64,000 bases of DNA from a virus, in the IMG/VR virus record IMGVR_UViG_3300003690_003063, positions 48,059 to 112,058 of that record. One strand, given 5' to 3'. The position numbers and the translations under genes were made by a program. The notes below the pieces were generated by a model. It searched no databases and had not been told where the DNA came from. It saw only the letters and a program-made list of their open reading frames with translations. Below, in pieces: positions 16,269 to 26,256 of the stretch (position 1 is its first letter; each line of letters begins with the position of its first letter).

Positions 16269-16977
16269 ATGGCATATAAAGTTGCAAAAGGAATAGTTAA
16301 TCGCGGCGACATCTATTATGAAGATGATGCCCAAAAGAACACTTATATAGACTGGAATGAAGATGCTTTCGGTGTAGTTGCTGGAGGCACCACGAATTTT
16401 GTTGTTTCTGCATCAACGGTGGGCATCGGCACCGCTTCGCCTTCGAGGGCGTTACATATTTCGGGTAGCAACGCCACCGCGGGCATCATTATAGTATCAG
16501 ATTCAGCAGCTATAGAGTTATATCCCGCTACCGGACCGGCGATCAAGCTCGGCATTCCTGCTGACACGGACTCCTACCAGGTCTATGGGACCTTCTCGGG
16601 CAGACATCAGATTCAGCTCAACTCAAACCTCGATTTCCAGATTTCTGGCGCCTTGGGGGGAGTCGGCTATTACTTTGATCAGTCGGAGGGCAATGTCGGC
16701 ATCGGTAGTAGATTATACCGGAGATGGGGCTGCCACCTTTACTCTTCCAAACGTCAGCGGAATCACGGGAAGAACATATCATATTATAAGCCACAACCAG
16801 CACGAGACCGCGGCCCTTACCATTACTGGATCAGGAGGGCAATTCCAGGGCCCCAATCTAGACGACGATTCGGATTCGATTGATATAGACGGTTGGGTAC
16901 CGCAGAGTATAACAGTAGTAAGCACCGGGGGAAACTGGTTTATCCTTACTGATAACAGATCCCAGCATGAAGAATAA
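16269..16977 (+). pseudogene. Fibre gene with a +1 frameshift near 16707
   Basis: The first frame runs from ATG 16269 and reads as a fibre protein (MAYKVAKGIVNRGDIYYEDD, VGIGTASPSRALHISGS) to GNVGIGS near 16709, then turns into basic nonsense and stops at 16883. The fibre-like C-terminus (VVDYTGDGAATFTLPNVSGI ... GGNWFILTDN) continues in the +1 frame from about 16708 to 16977. Skipping one base near 16707 joins them into about 235 residues. There is no homopolymer or stop at the junction, so an indel, a recombination scar or a sequencing error is likelier than programmed shifting. Confidence 0.65.
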
Positions 16978-17044
16978 AATTTACATAAATCAAAACCTTC
17001 TTATGGCAGAAAACATATCTATTAGTCATTTCCTTATGTTAGAT

Positions 17045-17053
17045 ACTATTTAT
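17045..17053 (+). promoter_or_regulatory. Candidate late promoter motif CTATTTATT
   Basis: The CTATTTA core lies about 41 bases upstream of the scaffold gene start in a 108-base gap that otherwise shows no gene. Confidence 0.4.
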
Positions 17054-17085
17054 TGTGATTACATGTCGGAGTTGGAGTAATTTTT

Positions 17086-18225
17086 ATGTCTTCACTATTA
17101 GAAGAAGCGATTGTAGACGCAAAAGCCCTAAAGGATGCCGCTCTTAAAAATGCGGAGAATACCGTGTTAGAGAAGTATTCGGCAGAAGTCAAAGGCGCCC
17201 TTTCTACGTTGCTGGAACAGGATGAAGCTGGCTTAGGATTGGGAGGGGAAGACTTGGGCCTAGGCGCCCCGGCTGCCCCACTTGGGGGCGCTGATGAAGG
17301 CGGCGCCAGCGCCGACACATCCTTTACAGATGACCTTCCTTTCGCATTCCAGACTGAGGAGCTTGATGCGCCGCCGGACGATGAATTAATTGAAATTGAT
17401 TTTAATCAATTAAAGGCAAGAATTGCCGAGGAAGAAGCAGGAGGAGAATCTTTAGAAACTGCGGACCTTACCGATAGTTTGGGATTCGCCGATACTTTAG
17501 CCGAAGACGGTCCTATCACTGATACTGAGTTAAAGGATGATTCTCGCGAGGATGCCGCAAGTCTCGCCGGCGGAGAAGACCGAGAAGAACTTGATGAAGA
17601 TGAAGAGATCTCCCTTACCGAAGAAATGCTTTCGGATCTAATAGAAGAATTAGTAGTAGACATGGTTCCACGCCCCCAAGGATGGTCGTCCGAAGGCTCC
17701 GCTTATAATAGTATAGAGCAAGCGAACAACGATGCCATGGCCGCGGCGAGTGACGCACACCTCGAAGAAGAAGAGGAAATTGAAAAAGTATCAACCGCAC
17801 CTGATGTAGTATCAGATGCGGAATTATTCGAGAGTAAAATTTCGAAATTTACAAAATCTAATAAAGAGCTTCGTGCTCTTTTGAAGGAAGCCAAGGCTCA
17901 GCTTACAAAACTGAACTTGGATAACGCCAAACTTGTTTATCAAAACAAGGCACTAAACAGCGCCTCCTTGAATGAGCGACAAAAAGGTAAAATTGTCGAA
18001 GCTGTTCAATCTGCCAATTCTGTTGAAGAAGCACATATGATCTTTGAAACAATTCAAAGCGCAGTGGGGATTTCGAACTTTAATAGTTCGAGACCACAAA
18101 CACTTCGTGAAGCAGTTCAGAGACCTACATCGCTTTTGATTAGTTCTAATAAGAAAAACAACGAGGCAACACACGACCCAAATATGGGTCGCATGCTGCG
18201 TTTAGCAGGTTTAACAAAACAATAA
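17086..18225 (+). CDS. 22: Prohead scaffold protein (T4 gp22-like)
   Basis: 379 residues, very acidic. It is placed directly upstream of the major capsid gene, as gene 22 is in T4. Features are an N-terminal helix (LLEEAIVDAKALKDAALKNA), a Gly/Ala-rich acidic middle, a basic coiled coil at about 250-300 (SKFTKSNKELRALLKEAKAQ), and a conserved-looking end GRMLRLAGLTKQ. The scaffold shapes the prohead and is degraded by the protease. Identification rests on position and composition, since gp22 proteins diverge quickly. Confidence 0.75.
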   Translation: MSSLLEEAIVDAKALKDAALKNAENTVLEKYSAEVKGALSTLLEQDEAGLGLGGEDLGLGAPAAPLGGADEGGASADTSFTDDLPFAFQTEELDAPPDDELIEIDFNQLKARIAEEEAGGESLETADLTDSLGFADTLAEDGPITDTELKDDSREDAASLAGGEDREELDEDEEISLTEEMLSDLIEELVVDMVPRPQGWSSEGSAYNSIEQANNDAMAAASDAHLEEEEEIEKVSTAPDVVSDAELFESKISKFTKSNKELRALLKEAKAQLTKLNLDNAKLVYQNKALNSASLNERQKGKIVEAVQSANSVEEAHMIFETIQSAVGISNFNSSRPQTLREAVQRPTSLLISSNKKNNEATHDPNMGRMLRLAGLTKQ

Positions 18226-18247
18226 CATACTAGGAGGTTATATAAAA

Positions 18248-20194
18248 ATGTCTATTGTACAAAAACTAACCGAAGGGATTATTAACCGAGACCTTGCTCA
18301 AGAAGGTGCTGCTCTCATTACTAAATGGGAGAATACAGGACTTCTCGAGGGAATCGGTGATGATGCCAAGCGGAATAGTATGGCTCGACTGCTTGAGAAC
18401 CAAGCGAAAGAGCTACTTCGTGAGTCTTCGTCCATGTCGGGTGGAGACGTTGAGGGCTTTGCGGCTGTCGCATTTCCCCTCGTTCGCCGTGTATTCGGCT
18501 CTCTGATCGCTAACGATCTCGTCAGCGTTCAACCGATGAGTTTGCCCTCGGGCCTCATCTTCTTCCTTGACTTTACTGTATCCGGTGAGGTTGGGGATAA
18601 CGGCACGACTAATGGTCGTCTTGGTTATCCCGCGAGTACTTCCCTTTATGGTGGTGGCGTGGTTGGTAGCGAGATCACTGGTGGTGTCAGTCTTGCTTCG
18701 GGTGGACTCCCGCAGCAGGGCCCCTATGCCCTGAACAACGCCTACTCGTCTCCGACAGGTTCGGCGGTGATTACAGCGTTGGGGACTGGTGGAGGCGCCG
18801 GCGCGAGACCCCGTGGTAGTGATATCTGGCGTCTGGTTGTATCAGGTGTCGCGGGTGCCGACAACAACGCCACCGGTTCGCACGATACCGCTGTTAATTT
18901 GGGACAGTTGACACAGTTCGACCCGGATCTTTCCGGATCTGCGGTTATTGTGGTCGAGGCGTTGCTCAGTAACTTTGATACGGCAACGTCGCCTTTAAAT
19001 CTAGACGATCTGGTAGCTATTCAGGTTTCCGCTTCTGCGGTAGCTGGCGATACAGCCGGTACCGGCTTCGGTCGGCTCGGTCTATCCGGCACCGTCGGAA
19101 CCCCGATGACTGGAGTTCCTGTTGCTGGCAGCACCATTGGTGCCGTCCGCCTTGCTCGTCGCCTTACTCAGTTTAGTTCTGCGTCCAATGGTGGTATCGT
19201 CGGTGACCGTAGCTCTACCAGGCTTCTGTTTACTTTCTTTAGTAATATAAACAGTGCTGGTGGTACTGCGCTCGATGCTAGACTGCCATGCTCCGGCGCG
19301 TATGCGCGCCTGAGTGGTGGCGTTACTAACTGGTCTTGGCCAGAGAGGGACGTCTTTAGTGCTGCACAGGGTGGTAGTAGCAACGCACTTGGTGCGCTTG
19401 TTGGTAGTGCCAATTGGGGACTTGAGGGTAATCCGAACATCCCCGAGATCGATATCAAGGTCGACAGTGTGTCCGTTACGGCGGTCACCAAGAAGCTCAA
19501 GGCCAAGTGGACTCCGGAGTTAGGACAAGATCTTAACGCCTACCACAACCTTGATGCTGAGGTCGAGCTGACTCAGATTTTGTCTGAGCAGATTGCTCTT
19601 GAAATCGATCGAGAGATCATTGAGGATCTCGTCCGTGGTTCTACGGGCGCGACTCGATACTGGTCTCGTAGCCCCGGGCAGTTCGTTAATCGTCTGACCG
19701 GTCAGCCTGCTGACGGTGGTGCAAGTCCTCCGGACTTCACTGGTAACGTCAGCGAGTGGTATGAGACTCTCATTGAGACTATCAATGATGTCTCGGCACA
19801 GATCCACCGGAAGACTCTCCGTGGTGCTGCCAACTTCGTCGTCTGCGGACCCGAAGTTGCCAACATCCTTGAGTTCACCGCTGGCTTCCGTGCCAACGTG
19901 ACTGCTGATAGTGACCGCGGCGACGCGGGTGCTGTCAAGGTTGGTTCGCTTTCGAAGAAGTTCGACGTTATTGTCGATCCTTACTTCCCACGTCAGTTGG
20001 TCCTTGTGGGCCGACGTGGTAGTAGCTTCCTTGAGAGTGGCTATGTGTACGCACCTTATGTGCCGCTGCAGACTACGCCTACTATCTTCGGTGTTGAGGA
20101 CTTCGTGCCCCGTAAGGGAGTCATGACCCGATATGCCAAGAAGATGGTGCGTCCTGATATGTATGGACTGGTTATCATTCGTGATATAGTTTAA
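18248..20194 (+). CDS. 23: Major capsid protein (T4 gp23-like)
   Basis: 648 residues, preceded by AGGAGG. The N-terminal propeptide (NSMARLLENQAKELLRE) ends at E59 followed by SSS, a fit to the (L/I)xE cleavage rule; T4 gp23 is cut at residue 65. The family block GFAAVAFPLVRRVFGSLIAN follows at once. The C-terminal half holds KLKAKWTPELGQDLNAYHNL, ELTQILSEQIALEIDREII and TPTIFGVEDFVPRKGVMTRY, all typical of gp23. The region around 130-390 is a Gly/Ser/Ala-rich insertion that makes it longer than T4 gp23 (521 aa). Confidence 0.95.
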   Translation: MSIVQKLTEGIINRDLAQEGAALITKWENTGLLEGIGDDAKRNSMARLLENQAKELLRESSSMSGGDVEGFAAVAFPLVRRVFGSLIANDLVSVQPMSLPSGLIFFLDFTVSGEVGDNGTTNGRLGYPASTSLYGGGVVGSEITGGVSLASGGLPQQGPYALNNAYSSPTGSAVITALGTGGGAGARPRGSDIWRLVVSGVAGADNNATGSHDTAVNLGQLTQFDPDLSGSAVIVVEALLSNFDTATSPLNLDDLVAIQVSASAVAGDTAGTGFGRLGLSGTVGTPMTGVPVAGSTIGAVRLARRLTQFSSASNGGIVGDRSSTRLLFTFFSNINSAGGTALDARLPCSGAYARLSGGVTNWSWPERDVFSAAQGGSSNALGALVGSANWGLEGNPNIPEIDIKVDSVSVTAVTKKLKAKWTPELGQDLNAYHNLDAEVELTQILSEQIALEIDREIIEDLVRGSTGATRYWSRSPGQFVNRLTGQPADGGASPPDFTGNVSEWYETLIETINDVSAQIHRKTLRGAANFVVCGPEVANILEFTAGFRANVTADSDRGDAGAVKVGSLSKKFDVIVDPYFPRQLVLVGRRGSSFLESGYVYAPYVPLQTTPTIFGVEDFVPRKGVMTRYAKKMVRPDMYGLVIIRDIV

Positions 20195-20222
20195 TCATAA
20201 CTGACGTAAGGTCAAAATAGTT

Positions 20223-20252
20223 AAAGCCCCGTCTCTTTGAGGCGGGGCTTTC
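20223..20252 (+). terminator. Rho-independent terminator after major capsid gene
   Basis: A 9-bp perfect stem AAAGCCCCG/CGGGGCTTT encloses an 11-base loop; its 3' arm provides the T-run. It lies 29 bases after the capsid stop and abuts a candidate late promoter, which would let capsid mRNA be regulated apart from the neck and tail genes. Confidence 0.85.
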
Positions 20253-20261
20253 TATTTAGTA
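20252..20261 (+). promoter_or_regulatory. Candidate late promoter motif CTATTTAGTA
   Basis: This copy is identical to the one at 12213 and starts on the last base of the terminator, 34 bases before the neck gene ATG. It restarts transcription of the neck and tail genes if functional. Confidence 0.5.
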
Positions 20262-20285
20262 ATAGTTTAATAGGGGAACTTTTCA

Positions 20286-21578
20286 ATGGCTATTCCTAAT
20301 CTAAATCCAGCATCGACTTTAAATGCTAATATTTTACCAGTGACGGGATCGCCGGCAAATGTCGGTGCCACTCTTCCATTTGGCATGTATGCGAGCTCGA
20401 CTGCCTTTTTGTCGGGCGCGTCAGATCAAGTAGCCTATACATATAAAAAGCTGGGGGGCGATGTCTTAGATATTGAACTGGCCGAGGGAAGCGTATATTC
20501 CGCTTACGAAGAGGCGGTACTTGAATATTCATATCTAGTCAATTTGCATCAATCAAAGAATGTTTTGTCGGATTTGTTAGGAGGCGCGACAGGTTCTTTC
20601 GACCAAGATGGTCAAATGACAAGCGGCCCGGGCCCTTCCTCAACAACCGATTCATTGTCGGGCTCAAATATATCGCTTCGCTATCCCCGATTTGATTACG
20701 GATTTATGCGAAGAGTTTCGGAAAGAAGTGTCACAGAGATAGGCCTGGGAGGAACAGTCCCCATTTATTCTGCCTCTTTTACTCGTATTGTGGGACAGCA
20801 AGACTATGACTTACAGACTGTTATTTCCGGGGCGTCCGCATTGAGTTCTTCGTTTCCATTTTTTGGCCAAGTAGAAGACAAAAGAGTCATTATTCAAAAA
20901 GTGTTTTTCAAGACACCGCGCGCGATGTGGAGATTTTACGGATACTACGGGGGATTCTCTGTAGTGGGAAATATGCGCACCTATGGTCAGTATGCCGATG
21001 ATTCTACCTTTGAGATTGTACCGACCTGGCAGAATAAACTGCAGGCCATGGCGTATGAGGATGCTTTATGGACTCGAATCTCTCACTATTCTTACGAAAT
21101 AAAAAATAATAACCTACGCATTTTTCCACGTCCAGATAATACGAGCCCTGAAAAGTTTTGGGTGCAGTTTATTATAGAAAATCAATATGCTCCCTGGGAA
21201 GAGGGGACGGGGCAGCCTAAAGCAGGTATCGAGGGCATTAATAATATGAATACATTGCCTTTCGAGAACGTTCCTTACGAGCATATTAACTCGATTGGGA
21301 AGCAATGGATTCGGCGCTTTGCATTAGCTTTAACAAAAGAAATATTGGGACAAGTACGGGGTAAATTTAGCACCGTACCAATTCCTGGTGAAAGCGTGAC
21401 GTTGAATGCCGCCGCGCTGTTAGGCGAAGCCCGAATAGAACAAGATCTTTTACGGCAAGAGCTCAAGGAAACGCTGGACCAGCTGACTTACACCGAAATA
21501 GCCAGCAAAGACTCTACTCTTCAAGATTCTACCGCCAAGGTTCTTCAAAATGTTCCTACTGGCATCTATGTAGGATAG
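20286..21578 (+). CDS. 13: Neck protein (T4 gp13-like)
   Basis: 430 residues. gp13 proteins join the portal and neck after DNA packaging. The pattern fits: an N-terminal YEEAVLEYSYLVNLHQSKN helix, PRAMWRFYGYYGG in the middle, LRIFPRPDN, and the C-terminal block YEHINSIGKQWIRRFALALT with VPIPGESVTLNAAALLGEAR and ELKETLDQLTY, which is the best conserved part of the family. It is the first gene after the capsid terminator and is followed 12 bases later by the gp15-like gene. Confidence 0.8.
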   Translation: MAIPNLNPASTLNANILPVTGSPANVGATLPFGMYASSTAFLSGASDQVAYTYKKLGGDVLDIELAEGSVYSAYEEAVLEYSYLVNLHQSKNVLSDLLGGATGSFDQDGQMTSGPGPSSTTDSLSGSNISLRYPRFDYGFMRRVSERSVTEIGLGGTVPIYSASFTRIVGQQDYDLQTVISGASALSSSFPFFGQVEDKRVIIQKVFFKTPRAMWRFYGYYGGFSVVGNMRTYGQYADDSTFEIVPTWQNKLQAMAYEDALWTRISHYSYEIKNNNLRIFPRPDNTSPEKFWVQFIIENQYAPWEEGTGQPKAGIEGINNMNTLPFENVPYEHINSIGKQWIRRFALALTKEILGQVRGKFSTVPIPGESVTLNAAALLGEARIEQDLLRQELKETLDQLTYTEIASKDSTLQDSTAKVLQNVPTGIYVG

Positions 21579-21590
21579 GGAGCGCAACCC

Positions 21591-22535
21591 GTGGCCAGAA
21601 GCAAAAGAACAGAAGAGCAGATCAAGGATAAGAAAGCCAATCAGTACGATTATATAGGCGACAAGAAAGTAGCTGACAAGTTACATGAAATTGAATTTGC
21701 ACCTTCTACCTTGGAAACGGTCGATGGTGCGATGATGCGCTTTATTAATGAGGAATTAAACCTTTCTGTTACCACAAATCAGGGATTTAAGAAAGTTCCA
21801 GTTATTTGGGTGTCAGCAGAGAGAGCCTATCAAATTAAGCATAACAAAGATTTGCGCGATAAAGAAGAAATGTTAGTATTGCCCTTGATTACGCTCAACA
21901 GGGCATCTGTTAATAAAGAACCCAACAAGAGAGGGTCGATTTATGCCAATTTATATCCTGCACAAGATGCGAAAGGGGGTGTCATCACTGTTGCTCGCCG
22001 CATAAACCAGGGAAAGACAGCTGAATTTCAAAATGCTCTAAGTAAGAGAAAATTTGGTACCGACGATAGTGTCAAGTCGAAGTATTTAAATACTAATAAG
22101 AGGAATATGTCGACTCAACGTGTGGTTTATGAAACAATCACAATTCCTATTCCTACTTGGATAACAATCAAGTACGAAGTTACTCTTCGAACCGAATATC
22201 AACAGCAAATTAATGAGTTAATCCAGCCATTTATTACGATACCAGGTAATTCTAGAACTCCTAAGCGGATTCATTACGAAAATCATTTTTATGAAACGTT
22301 TATTGAGGGTTCTTTTACTGATGGATCGAACAAAGCAGCTTTGGGGATGGACCGTCGAAACTACGAGCAGACGGTCAATATTGAAGTTTTGGGTTATCTT
22401 ATCGGAGAAGGGGAAAATCAAGAAAAGCCTAAAATTGTAAAGCGTGAAAACGCCGTCGAGTATAGATTTTCAAAGGAAAGAACCATCTTCGGCGATATCC
22501 CCGAGAACATTAAAGATGGATTTTATAGAGAATAA
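21591..22535 (+). CDS. 15: Tail terminator / sheath stabiliser (T4 gp15-like)
   Basis: 314 residues, GTG start. It aligns by pattern with T4 gp15: an early strand KKVPVIWVSAERAYQIKHNK, then LVLPLITLNRASV, the central core VVYETITIPIPTWITIKYEV with YQQQINELIQPFI, a NHFYETFIEGSF strand, and DRRNYEQTVNIEVLGYLIG near the end. gp15 caps the finished tail tube and sheath and joins tail to head. The position, before sheath and tube genes, agrees. Confidence 0.75.
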   Translation: MARSKRTEEQIKDKKANQYDYIGDKKVADKLHEIEFAPSTLETVDGAMMRFINEELNLSVTTNQGFKKVPVIWVSAERAYQIKHNKDLRDKEEMLVLPLITLNRASVNKEPNKRGSIYANLYPAQDAKGGVITVARRINQGKTAEFQNALSKRKFGTDDSVKSKYLNTNKRNMSTQRVVYETITIPIPTWITIKYEVTLRTEYQQQINELIQPFITIPGNSRTPKRIHYENHFYETFIEGSFTDGSNKAALGMDRRNYEQTVNIEVLGYLIGEGENQEKPKIVKRENAVEYRFSKERTIFGDIPENIKDGFYRE

Positions 22536-22556
22536 TACTATTGGAAGTAATTCAGA

Positions 22557-22565
22557 CTATTTACT
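22557..22565 (+). promoter_or_regulatory. Candidate late promoter motif CTATTTACT
   Basis: The core CTATTTA lies 44 bases before the tail sheath ATG, in the 65-base gap after the gp15-like gene. Confidence 0.4.
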
Positions 22566-22600
22566 CTGAAAACTTCTACTGTTTAGGGAGAACGTAGCGA

Positions 22601-25600
22601 ATGTCAGTTAAAAACTACCGATTTGTATCACCTGGAGTCTTTATCAATGAAATTGATAACTCCCAGATGCCCGCGTCGCCGGCGGGAATAGGCCCAGTCA
22701 TCATCGGCCGCGCCGCCAAGGGTCCGGCTCTTAGGCCCACCACTGTTAGCTCTTTTTCTGAGTTTATTAGAATTTTTGGGAACCCCGCTGCTGGCGCTAG
22801 CGGCGATGACGTATGGCGAGAGGGGTCAAGCACCCAAGCGCCTACTTATGGTGCGTATGCTGCTCAGGCTTATCTTCGTAATAGTTCCCCCTTAACTTTT
22901 ATCCGCCTCCTTGGCGTCGAAACCACCGATGGAACGGTGTCCGGCGAAGGCGAAGCTGGCTGGAAGGCCGACAATGCTTATGGCCTTTTTATCTTTGAAT
23001 CAGGGTCGGGCGCGGTGCACACCACAGCATCAGGGTCAGTGACCGGTGCCTTAGCGGCCATTTTTTATACCAATGATAACGCTTCTCCGTCGATCACGGG
23101 AAGTTCGGTTTGTTATGTCCCAGATTTGAGCGCCTGGTCCCCGACCGCGCTCGACGGCCCCCTCCCCTACGGAGGCACTGTGGGCACCGCTTCAACTGAT
23201 CCCCTTTCGAACATCATCGGACGCGCTGGATTTCAGTCGGTGCTTTGGACGAATTTAGCCTCAAATAATTATCAGTTCAAGATGATTATGAGTGGCGCAT
23301 ACGCCGATAACCAACACATTACGGCTTCGTTTAACTTTGATGTCAACAGCTCCAAGTATATTCGCAAGGTCTTTAATACCAACCCACAGCTTATGAATGC
23401 CGCAATTACGGATGCGAGCAATCGCCAAAACTATTTCTTGGGCGAGACGTTTGATCGGTTCCTTAAGGCGAATATTACGCCTGCGCAGGGTATCACGTGG
23501 GCCGCCATCGCGAAGATTTATAATACGGGGTCTTATGGCTCCGGATCTGTTTATAATGACAGCGCCCAAAGTGCCCAGACCCCATGGGTTGTTGGATGTG
23601 ATTTGGGCGATAACCGGATTCCGAGACTCCTGAAGCTCCACGCTCGTGGCCAAATGGGCGATTGGACCAATCGAAACATTAAGATCTCCGTCCAGGATGT
23701 TAAACAATCTACTAATGAATCTACTGATTATGGTACCTTCTCAGTGGTGGTTCGTAAACTCAGTGATTCTGATAATGTTGTGGTTGTATTAGAACAGTTT
23801 AATGATTGTAACTTAAACCCGGAGTCGTTGAATTATGTCTGCCGCAAGATTGGTGACAAGTATCTTAGCTGGCGAGAAGATGAACGACGATATCAAGAGG
23901 TTGGAGATTATGACAACCGCTCCGACTTTATTCGCGTCGAAGTCGCCGGCGATGTAGACGGCGCCGTAATGAACGCTATGTACCTTCCCTTCGGATTTGA
24001 AGGCATCATTAAGTACAAGGATGACACTGGGGCCAGCGTAATTTATGGCTGCGGCGAAGGTGGCGCCGTCGCGTCGACCAATTCTCCGGCCGGCAATTGG
24101 GCCACAGGAAGTGAAGCCCATATAGCGGGACAGTACCCACCCGACAATTTCTTCGTCCCCGGCGCACTCGGAGGCATGGCTACTACCGGCAGTGTCTTTG
24201 TTGTTAGTGGCTCCCGAATGACCGCTTCTGTTTTGTTCCCCGCACCTGAACTGCGCGTGAACGCTTCTGCTGGCGGCCTAGGGGAGTTAACGGATGCATA
24301 TTTTGGATTCCAAACCACGAGAACTACGGCGGGCACTGTTTATGATGCTTCGACGATTGACCTTCTGCGCCCCCGCGGCGCTCTTGTTGCTAACATGTTT
24401 GCTGGCGTTACGGGCAGTGTGAACCGTTCTGTACAGTTCACCTTGGACGATATATCTGGTAGTCTGGGAACGTGGATTTCCGGTTCCCGCGCCGAGTCCG
24501 GCGCCACGGTCGCCGGCACATCGCTTAGTGCGATGGACGGTGCCATCAGCGGTGTTCTGGACGCAGGTTTCGATCGATTTACCATTCCTATGTTTGGTGG
24601 CTTTGATGGTCTTAACATTGATGAGATGAATCCCTTCAGAAATAACGTGATGGGACAAATATCGAGTATTACTGACCAAAATAGCTATCAGTATAACTCA
24701 ATTCGGCGCGCCATTGACTCGACGTCTGATCCCGAAGTTGTTCAGATGAACCTGCTCTCAATGCCCGCGCTCACGCACGAAGGTTTGACAACGAACATGA
24801 TTCGAGTATGCGAAGATCGCGCTGATTCTTTGGCCGTTATTGACCTTCCTGATGGGTTTACTCCACGAGCTGAATCCACCGTTTCCGCGCGGAATAATAC
24901 AGCTAGTACGATTAGGCAGGCAATTGCGAATCTTCGGGCTCGGGGACTCAACTCTTCGTATGCTTGTACGTTCTATCCGTGGGTTCGTGCGCGAGACACC
25001 ATTAGCGGGCAACTCTTATGGCTACCACCTTCTGTTGCGGCTATTGGAACTTTCTCAAGTTCGCAGCGCAAGACGCAGGTTTGGTTTGCCCCCGCTGGTT
25101 TCAACCGCGGCGGCCTCACTGAGGGCGCAGCTGGAATTCCAGTCGTAGATGTGGCCCATAGGTTGCGTCGGAAGGATCGTGACGATCTTTACGCCGCGAA
25201 TATTAATCCCATCGCGAAGTTCCCCGCAGAAGGCATTGTAATCTTCGGTCAGAAGACCCTTCAGGTTACTCCCTCTGCTTTGGACCGGATTAACGTACGT
25301 CGTCTTATGCTTTTCATCAAGAAGCGCATTTCTCAGATGGCCTCTACCATTCTGTTTGATCCCAATGTGGCGACCACCTGGGCACGCTTCACTTCGATGG
25401 TAGACCCCTTCTTGGCAGACGTGAAGACCAATTTTGGTCTAACTGAGTACCGGGTGGTTTTGGATGAGACGACAACGACGGCCGACTTAATTGATAGAAA
25501 TATCTTGTATGCCAAGATTTTCTTGAAGCCGACCCGTGCTATTGAATATATTGCGATTGACTTCAATATCACTAGAACCGGAGCATCTTTCGATGATTAA
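22601..25600 (+). CDS. 18: Contractile tail sheath protein (T4 gp18-like)
   Basis: 999 residues. The N-terminus SPGVFINEIDNSQMPASPAG followed by GPVIIGRAAKGPALRP and the C-terminal third (ARGLNSSYACTFYPWVRARD, NINPIAKFPAEGIVIFGQKT, RLMLFIKKRISQMASTILFD) are the conserved sheath core. The end, IEYIAIDFNITRTGASF, is also family-typical. Residues 100-700 are larger and more variable than in T4 gp18 (659 aa), probably surface-exposed insertions. The codon bias is high and it has its own late-motif leader, as expected for an abundant virion protein. Confidence 0.92.
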   Translation: MSVKNYRFVSPGVFINEIDNSQMPASPAGIGPVIIGRAAKGPALRPTTVSSFSEFIRIFGNPAAGASGDDVWREGSSTQAPTYGAYAAQAYLRNSSPLTFIRLLGVETTDGTVSGEGEAGWKADNAYGLFIFESGSGAVHTTASGSVTGALAAIFYTNDNASPSITGSSVCYVPDLSAWSPTALDGPLPYGGTVGTASTDPLSNIIGRAGFQSVLWTNLASNNYQFKMIMSGAYADNQHITASFNFDVNSSKYIRKVFNTNPQLMNAAITDASNRQNYFLGETFDRFLKANITPAQGITWAAIAKIYNTGSYGSGSVYNDSAQSAQTPWVVGCDLGDNRIPRLLKLHARGQMGDWTNRNIKISVQDVKQSTNESTDYGTFSVVVRKLSDSDNVVVVLEQFNDCNLNPESLNYVCRKIGDKYLSWREDERRYQEVGDYDNRSDFIRVEVAGDVDGAVMNAMYLPFGFEGIIKYKDDTGASVIYGCGEGGAVASTNSPAGNWATGSEAHIAGQYPPDNFFVPGALGGMATTGSVFVVSGSRMTASVLFPAPELRVNASAGGLGELTDAYFGFQTTRTTAGTVYDASTIDLLRPRGALVANMFAGVTGSVNRSVQFTLDDISGSLGTWISGSRAESGATVAGTSLSAMDGAISGVLDAGFDRFTIPMFGGFDGLNIDEMNPFRNNVMGQISSITDQNSYQYNSIRRAIDSTSDPEVVQMNLLSMPALTHEGLTTNMIRVCEDRADSLAVIDLPDGFTPRAESTVSARNNTASTIRQAIANLRARGLNSSYACTFYPWVRARDTISGQLLWLPPSVAAIGTFSSSQRKTQVWFAPAGFNRGGLTEGAAGIPVVDVAHRLRRKDRDDLYAANINPIAKFPAEGIVIFGQKTLQVTPSALDRINVRRLMLFIKKRISQMASTILFDPNVATTWARFTSMVDPFLADVKTNFGLTEYRVVLDETTTTADLIDRNILYAKIFLKPTRAIEYIAIDFNITRTGASFDD

Positions 25601-25630
25601 TAATCAACGAGGATTTTATGCCGGTGCGAA

Positions 25631-25640
25631 CTATTTAATT
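25631..25640 (+). promoter_or_regulatory. Candidate late promoter motif CTATTTAATT
   Basis: The core CTATTTA lies 35 bases before the tail tube ATG, at almost the same distance as in front of the gp13-like gene. Confidence 0.4.
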
Positions 25641-25665
25641 TTAGAACTGTAGGAGAACTAAACTA

Positions 25666-26232
25666 ATGCCATTTTGGACAAGCGCTTTATCGGAACCGAA
25701 AAGACAACATAGATTTATCTTGAGGTTGCCCAACCTAATCTCGCAAGACGAGGAACATACGTATGCTGAGTACCTGGCAAAGACGTTTACAAAGCCCTCC
25801 TACTCGATTACTAGCACCGAACACAAGTTTCTTGGAAACACGTATTACTACCCTGGCACCGTGGCATGGGGAGATTGCGCGGCCTCGATTGTTAACTCGT
25901 TGACGCCCGATGGAAATAAGCTTTTATACGATGCCCTCTCAAAATCTGGATATCTTAAGCCAGATCAACAGTTGGATGCCTTGATTGAAGGAAATGTTGG
26001 GACAGTTAATAAGGCTAGCGCCCTCGGCGCGCTGGGACAGGTAGAGATTGACGAGCTCACCGGTACAGGAGAAGTTGCCGGGCGCTGGAAGTTACAAAAT
26101 GCTTTTATCCTGGATGCTAAATTCGGCGATCTCGATTATTCCGGCGATGAATTACTTAATATTGATATGACTTTCAAGTATGATTGGGCTACATATGAAT
26201 CTTTTACTGTGGTAACTGATCCCACGGAATAG
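25666..26232 (+). CDS. 19: Tail tube protein (T4 gp19-like)
   Basis: 188 residues, close to T4 gp19 (163). The start MPFWTSALSEPKRQHRFILR, the strand PSYSITSTEHKFLGNTYYYP, then GTVAWGDCAASIVN and the end ILDAKFGDLDYSGDELLNID with MTFKYDWATY are the tube-protein pattern. Hexameric rings of this protein form the rigid inner tube. It follows the sheath gene, as in T4. Confidence 0.92.
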   Translation: MPFWTSALSEPKRQHRFILRLPNLISQDEEHTYAEYLAKTFTKPSYSITSTEHKFLGNTYYYPGTVAWGDCAASIVNSLTPDGNKLLYDALSKSGYLKPDQQLDALIEGNVGTVNKASALGALGQVEIDELTGTGEVAGRWKLQNAFILDAKFGDLDYSGDELLNIDMTFKYDWATYESFTVVTDPTE

Positions 26233-26256
26233 GCAAAATAAGAAAGAAGGTGCCGA

